A stretch of 17,155 nucleotides of DNA from Bacillota bacterium. GTDB taxonomy: Bacteria > Bacillota > Clostridia > Oscillospirales > Ruminococcaceae. Positions 13,952 to 17,155 of this stretch are shown one piece after another. Both the position numbers and the translations under genes were made by a program. The stretch covers positions 1 to 17,155 of the forward strand of contig JAEWWW010000009.1 in the NCBI GenBank assembly GCA_023396215.1. Reading direction: 5' to 3'. The notes below the pieces were generated by a model, which searched no databases, was not told the origin of the DNA, and saw only the letters and a list, made by a program, of their open reading frames with translations. The first letter of the stretch is position 1, and each line of letters opens with the position of its first letter.

Positions 13952-14476
13952 ATGGAGTGGAACAAAATTACCCCTGACGAGCTAAGGCACCTGTACTATG
14001 ACAAAGAAATGACCGATAGTCAAATTGCCGCAATGTTTGATGTTTCCATTGGTAAGGTGACCTATAAAAGAAAGAAATTTAACATCAACATTAAAAACAT
14101 GGTTTATGAGCAATTTCTTAAAAGCGATATCTTTATTAAAATGAACGCCGAGTCAAAAAAGCGTCTGCTTCAAAGGGATAACATCGATTCGATATCTAAG
14201 GCCGTCACCCATTTCATTTTTAGAAACGGTCCAGTAGAAGATATGCATGCCAATAATCAGCTATCTGAACATGACATGATGACTTTAAACAAATACATGG
14301 TAAATAAAATCGCCGGTTTATTAACAGCAATTGCCAATGATGATTGGCTAAAACTAGAATTTCTATTTTTACACTATAAAATATATGGTAGTCAATGGGA
14401 CAACGCTGAACCTGACATGAAGGAGATAGACTTAATTATAAAACAGATTGCTGAATATAGATTTCTATGGCTTTAG
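13952..14476 (+). CDS. AT-rich hypothetical protein with N-terminal helix-turn-helix-like segment
   Basis: A 174-residue protein of unknown function. The first 45 residues (TPDELRHLYYDKEMTDSQIAAMFDVSIGKVTYKRKKFNI; two parts, helix LRHLYYD and helix-turn-helix DSQIAAMFDVSIGKVTYKR) resemble the resolvase/homeodomain-like helix-turn-helix used by many small DNA-binding proteins. The rest (about 50-174) is mostly helical, rich in Lys, Asn and Ile, with no motif I know. Codon use is strikingly AT-rich (AAA, TTT, ATA, TTA) compared with the GC-rich genes on both sides, suggesting recent transfer. ATG 13952 is supported by GAAGGGAG (13938-13945). It starts 48 bp after the second binding-protein gene without a visible promoter, so it may be read from that transcript. 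It ends before the bidirectional terminator. Confidence 0.7.
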   Translation: MEWNKITPDELRHLYYDKEMTDSQIAAMFDVSIGKVTYKRKKFNINIKNMVYEQFLKSDIFIKMNAESKKRLLQRDNIDSISKAVTHFIFRNGPVEDMHANNQLSEHDMMTLNKYMVNKIAGLLTAIANDDWLKLEFLFLHYKIYGSQWDNAEPDMKEIDLIIKQIAEYRFLWL

Positions 14477-14502
14477 ATTTGTTATCATACGAAGAAAATT
14501 CT

Positions 14503-14540
14503 CATAAAAAAGCAAGCCTTAAAAGGCTTGCTTTTTTATG
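14503..14540. terminator. Bidirectional intrinsic terminator
   Basis: A perfect 18-bp stem (14503-14520 with 14523-14540) with a 2-nt apex; inside, GCAAGCCTT pairs with AAGGCTTGC and is flanked by A6 on one side and T6 on the other. It works in both directions between the convergent + strand orphan gene and the - strand coaX gene. Confidence 0.93.
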
Positions 14541-14553
14541 ATGGGCTTTCGCC

Positions 14554-15336
14554 CTATTTTGTTGTATCTTCGGCTTTGCCGGCCTGATAAATCATCAGCA
14601 GGCCGCTGAGGGTCAGGGGCTTGTCGATAACGTCGAAGACGCTGGACTGCGCGGCGATAAACCGGGAAAGGCCGCCGGTGGCGATGACCTTGGTCTGCCC
14701 GCCCAGCTCCTGCTTCATGCCGTTCACAATGCGCTCGACCGCGCCCACATAGCCGTAAACCGCACCGGCCTGCATGCTGGTGACGGTGGTGTTGCCGATG
14801 ACCGAGCCGGGATCCACCAGCTCTACCTTGGGCAGCTTGGCGGTTTTTTGAAAGAGGGCGTCCATCGATATCTTGATGCCGGGGTAGATGGCACCGCCCA
14901 GATAAGCGCCCTCGCCGTCGATGGCGTCGAAGGTGGTGGCGGTGCCGAAATCCACCACGACCAGCGGGCCGCCGTACTTTTGGTGGGCGGCCTTGGCGTT
15001 GACCAGACGGTCGGCGCCAACCTCGGCGGGGTTGGCGTATTTGTTGGGGATGCCCACCTCAAGATCGGCTCCCACCACCAGCGCCGTTTTGCCCAGATAT
15101 TTTTTAATCGAGTTGCTGATGGAGTACATCACCTGCGGCACCACCGAGCAGATGATGACCTCCTCTATATCTCTGGGGGCGACGCTGTTGATAGAAAAGA
15201 ACTGCATCATCAGCAGCCCCACCTCGTCCGAGGTGATGTCCCGGTTGGTTCCCAAACGAAAGGAGCCAATCAGCCGCTCCCCGTCAAAAACACCGAACTC
15301 CATGTTGGTGTTACCGATATCAATCGCCAATATCAC
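14554..15336 (-). CDS. coaX: Type III pantothenate kinase
   Basis: A 260-residue cytoplasmic enzyme that phosphorylates pantothenate with ATP, the first step of coenzyme A synthesis. It has the ASKHA-fold phosphate motif LAIDIGNTN (D6), the family motif GADRLVNA with D109 as probable catalytic base, VVVDFGTATTFD (second phosphate motif, D129), GGAIYPGI and the late ATGGLS. I place the start at GTG 15336 because the conserved ILAIDIGNT follows at once and a GGGGAA site lies upstream; the open frame extends further, but through the preceding aminotransferase gene. The start overlaps the end of that gene by 17 bp, so coaX is translationally linked to a glycan-type operon. Confidence 0.95.
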   Translation of the reverse strand: MILAIDIGNTNMEFGVFDGERLIGSFRLGTNRDITSDEVGLLMMQFFSINSVAPRDIEEVIICSVVPQVMYSISNSIKKYLGKTALVVGADLEVGIPNKYANPAEVGADRLVNAKAAHQKYGGPLVVVDFGTATTFDAIDGEGAYLGGAIYPGIKISMDALFQKTAKLPKVELVDPGSVIGNTTVTSMQAGAVYGYVGAVERIVNGMKQELGGQTKVIATGGLSRFIAAQSSVFDVIDKPLTLSGLLMIYQAGKAEDTTK

Positions 15337-16477
15337 CTGCTGTATTCCCCTTTTCTCCGCTGTCAAGCACCGATGTGATGCAGGCGCAAATCTTGTCAAT
15401 CTCTTCATTGCCCAAAAACGGGTGCATCGGCAGCGAGAGCACACGCTCGGCCGCCTGCTGCGCATTGGGCATCTGATGCTTGGCAAGCTCGCTGAAGGCA
15501 GGCTGCATATTGAGTGCCGTGGGGTAGTAGATAATGGTGGGTATCCCCCGGTGCTCCAAGGCCTGCTGCAAGCCGTCACGCTGCCGACTGCTTTTTAGTG
15601 ATATTGTATATTGTGCAAAGCAGCACGTCAAGCCATTTTCCACCCGCGGGGTGGTCACCAGCCCTTCCAGCCTTTCGGTGTACCGCCGCGCCACCCGGTT
15701 GCGCTGCTCAACCTCCCAGTCAAGGTGGTCCAGCTTGCAGTTGAGGATAGCCGCCTGAATCTCGTCGAGGCGGGCGTTGAGGCCGATGCGCAGGTTTTCG
15801 TACTTATGCCGCCCCTTGCCATGCACCCGGATAGAACGCAGCAGCTCGGCGGCGCGGTCGTCGTCGCAGAAAATTGCCCCGCCGTCGCCATAACAGCCCA
15901 GCGGTTTTGCCGGGAAGAACGAGGTAGCCCCATACTTGCCGAAGCCGCAGGCCATCCGCCCGCCGCTGGAGGCCCCCATCGCCTGTGCCGCGTCCTCGAT
16001 GAGCACCATATCGGCCAGCGCGGCGATATCCTCGATGCGGTCGTAGTCGGCGCAGAGGCCGAAAAGGTCGACCGAGATAATCGCCCGGGGCCGGCCGCTG
16101 CCCTCGCGCTGCACCCGCTTAATCGACTGATTCAGGCAGAAGGGGTCGAGGTTATAGGTGGTGGGGTTGATGTCGCAAAACACCGGGGTGGCCCCCACCA
16201 GCGCAATGGCTTCGGCGGTAGCGAAAAAGGAAAAAGCGGTGGTAAACACACAGTCGCCGGGGCCGATGCCCTCGCACATCAGCGCCATTACCAGCGCGTC
16301 GGTGCCGTTGGAAACCGCGATGCAGTGCCTGCGGCCCACATACTGCGCCAGCCGCTCCTCCAGCCGCCGCACCTCCGGCCCCAGAATAAAGTCGCCTTTT
16401 TCCATCACGGCCAGCACCGCCCGGTCAATTTCCTCCTGATAACGGCGGTATTGGGCCTTAATTCCCGAAAACTCCAT
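15320..16477 (-). CDS. DegT/DnrJ/EryC1 aminotransferase, WbpE-like (nucleotide-sugar aminotransferase)
   Basis: A 385-residue PLP-dependent sugar aminotransferase. The PLP lysine is K191 in TSFFPAKPLGCYGDGGA, a segment very like WbpE/WlbC, which aminate UDP-2-acetamido-3-keto-hexuronic acid. Other family signatures: FILGPEVRRLEERLAQYVG (about 30-48), SNGTDAL (phosphate binding), IEDAAQAMGA with D162 facing the PLP ring, RIGLNARLDEIQAAIL and LPMHPFL near the end. The activity would add an amino group to a 3- or 4-keto nucleotide sugar using glutamate. ATG 16477 has AGGGGG upstream and lies 4 bp after the sugar transferase stop (TAATGAGATG). The exact sugar cannot be fixed without the rest of the locus, which lies beyond the window. 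Confidence 0.92.
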   Translation of the reverse strand: MEFSGIKAQYRRYQEEIDRAVLAVMEKGDFILGPEVRRLEERLAQYVGRRHCIAVSNGTDALVMALMCEGIGPGDCVFTTAFSFFATAEAIALVGATPVFCDINPTTYNLDPFCLNQSIKRVQREGSGRPRAIISVDLFGLCADYDRIEDIAALADMVLIEDAAQAMGASSGGRMACGFGKYGATSFFPAKPLGCYGDGGAIFCDDDRAAELLRSIRVHGKGRHKYENLRIGLNARLDEIQAAILNCKLDHLDWEVEQRNRVARRYTERLEGLVTTPRVENGLTCCFAQYTISLKSSRQRDGLQQALEHRGIPTIIYYPTALNMQPAFSELAKHQMPNAQQAAERVLSLPMHPFLGNEEIDKICACITSVLDSGEKGNTAGDIGD

Positions 16478-16481
16478 CTCA

Positions 16482-17155
16482 TTACCCCCTGAAGATTGCG
16501 GCCGCCGTCTGAAACAGCAGCCGGATATCGCCTGTAAAAGAAAAGTTATGAATATATTCGATATTATATGCCATCTTGGCGGGCAGCACCTGCCGCAGGT
16601 AAACCTCCTCGGGGTCGCCCTGCTGCAGCAGCCGGGCTTCGTCCTTGAAGCGCAGCGATGCAGGCCCGGTAAGCCCTGCGGGCAGCAGCAGCGTGGTGCG
16701 CATCTGCGGGGTATAGCGGGCCACATACTCGGGCAGCTCGGGCCGCGCCCCCACAAAGGACATCTCGCCCCGCAGAATATTGATGAGCTGGGGAAGCTCG
16801 TCCAGCCGGGCGCTGCGCAGCAGCCTACCTACCGGGGTGATGCGCGGGTCGTTTTGGGTGGTAAGCCCCCCCTGCCGCTGGGCGCCGGGGCGCATGGTGC
16901 GAAACTTGAGGATATAAAACTCCCGGCCGCCGGTGGTGACCCTGCGCTGGCGAAACAGCACCCCGCCCGGTGAGCTAAACCCCACCGCCGCCGCTATGGG
17001 CAGGGTGAGGGGCAGGGTCAGCACCAGCAGGAGCAGCGCCGCAGTAAGGTCGAAGGCCCGCTTTGCGGCCAGCGCGCCCCTGCGGCGGCGAAGCTGCTGC
17101 AGCCAGCGGTAACCCTCGGGGCATTGCAGTGCGGCGGGCAGATGGTCATACTGCG
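16482..17155 (-). CDS. Bacterial sugar (phosphoglycosyl) transferase, N-terminus outside window
   Basis: The frame is open to the window edge, giving about 224 residues. They begin QYDHLPAALQ and run into KRAFDLTAALLLLVLTLPLTL, the amphipathic/re-entrant membrane helix of monotopic phosphoglycosyl transferases. FYILKFRTMR and ARLDELPQLINILRGEMSFVGARPELPEY follow. The DE pair in DELPQ is the catalytic dyad of the PglC/WcaJ/WbaP family, which moves a sugar-1-phosphate from a nucleotide sugar to undecaprenyl phosphate and so starts surface-glycan assembly. The usual VGPRP reads VGARP here. An apparent start at GTG 17024 would cut through the membrane helix and is rejected. The protein may be short (PglC-like) or have a longer N-terminal membrane region (WbaP-like). 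Confidence 0.9.
   Translation of the reverse strand, partial: QYDHLPAALQCPEGYRWLQQLRRRRGALAAKRAFDLTAALLLLVLTLPLTLPIAAAVGFSSPGGVLFRQRRVTTGGREFYILKFRTMRPGAQRQGGLTTQNDPRITPVGRLLRSARLDELPQLINILRGEMSFVGARPELPEYVARYTPQMRTTLLLPAGLTGPASLRFKDEARLLQQGDPEEVYLRQVLPAKMAYNIEYIHNFSFTGDIRLLFQTAAAIFRG

Noticed and set aside
15611..16492. Plus-strand frame opposite the aminotransferase
   Set aside because: Opposite a PLP enzyme with all key residues; composition typical of an antisense shadow.
17024..17026. GTG 17024 (minus) as start of the sugar transferase
   Set aside because: The frame continues upstream to the window edge and encodes the KRAFDL motif and the front half of the membrane helix, so the true start is outside.
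1..17155. CRISPR arrays, tRNA or rRNA genes, insertion sequences
   Set aside because: No regularly spaced repeats, no cloverleaf or rRNA-like stretch and no transposase-like protein were seen on either strand.

Overview
The window looks like chromosomal DNA of a moderately GC-rich anaerobic Firmicute, probably class Clostridia (Oscillospiraceae/Ruminococcaceae type). This is inferred from the strong AGGAGG-type ribosome binding sites, lipoprotein-anchored binding proteins, an AraM/EgsA-type glycerol-1-phosphate dehydrogenase, a type III pantothenate kinase, and generally GC-rich codon choice with a few AT-rich control regions. No rRNA, tRNA, CRISPR array, transposase or phage gene was seen.

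Left part (1-2615, + strand): the 3' end of a metallo-beta-lactamase-fold hydrolase, a small SRPBCC-fold protein, a fructose-6-phosphate-aldolase-type transaldolase preceded by a GC-rich leader that can fold into a closed multi-stem RNA with an H-type pseudoknot, and an aspartate/glutamate racemase-family enzyme ending at a strong terminator.

Next (2643-4961): a divergent pair, sn-glycerol-1-phosphate dehydrogenase (- strand) and a DeoR/GlpR-type regulator (+ strand). The AT-rich stretch between them carries a near-consensus promoter for the dehydrogenase. TTTCG repeats lie inside and just downstream of that promoter, which suggests direct control by the regulator.

Centre (5306-13903, + strand): the largest functional block. 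An ABC importer (ATPase, fused double permease, binding lipoprotein) is followed by a response regulator, a sensor kinase, an unrecognised single-span membrane protein and a second binding lipoprotein. Neither binding protein shows the tandem tyrosines of ferric-ion binders, although the transporter resembles the Fe3+/AfuABC-like class. The second binding protein, kinase and regulator resemble the plan of three-component sensors such as Staphylococcus HptRSA, in which a binding protein reports extracellular sugar phosphate to a kinase. My reading, as inference, is an importer with its own binding-protein-assisted sensing module, possibly for a phosphorylated sugar or similar organic anion. Between importer and regulator lies a palindrome-rich 347-bp gap with two near-identical long hairpins.

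Right part (13952-17155): an AT-rich orphan gene with a helix-turn-helix-like N-terminus, then a bidirectional terminator. After it come three convergent - strand genes: type III pantothenate kinase (coaX), a WbpE-like DegT/DnrJ aminotransferase, and a phosphoglycosyl (sugar) transferase running off the window edge. The last two suggest the end of a surface-glycan biosynthesis locus whose operon also carries coaX.
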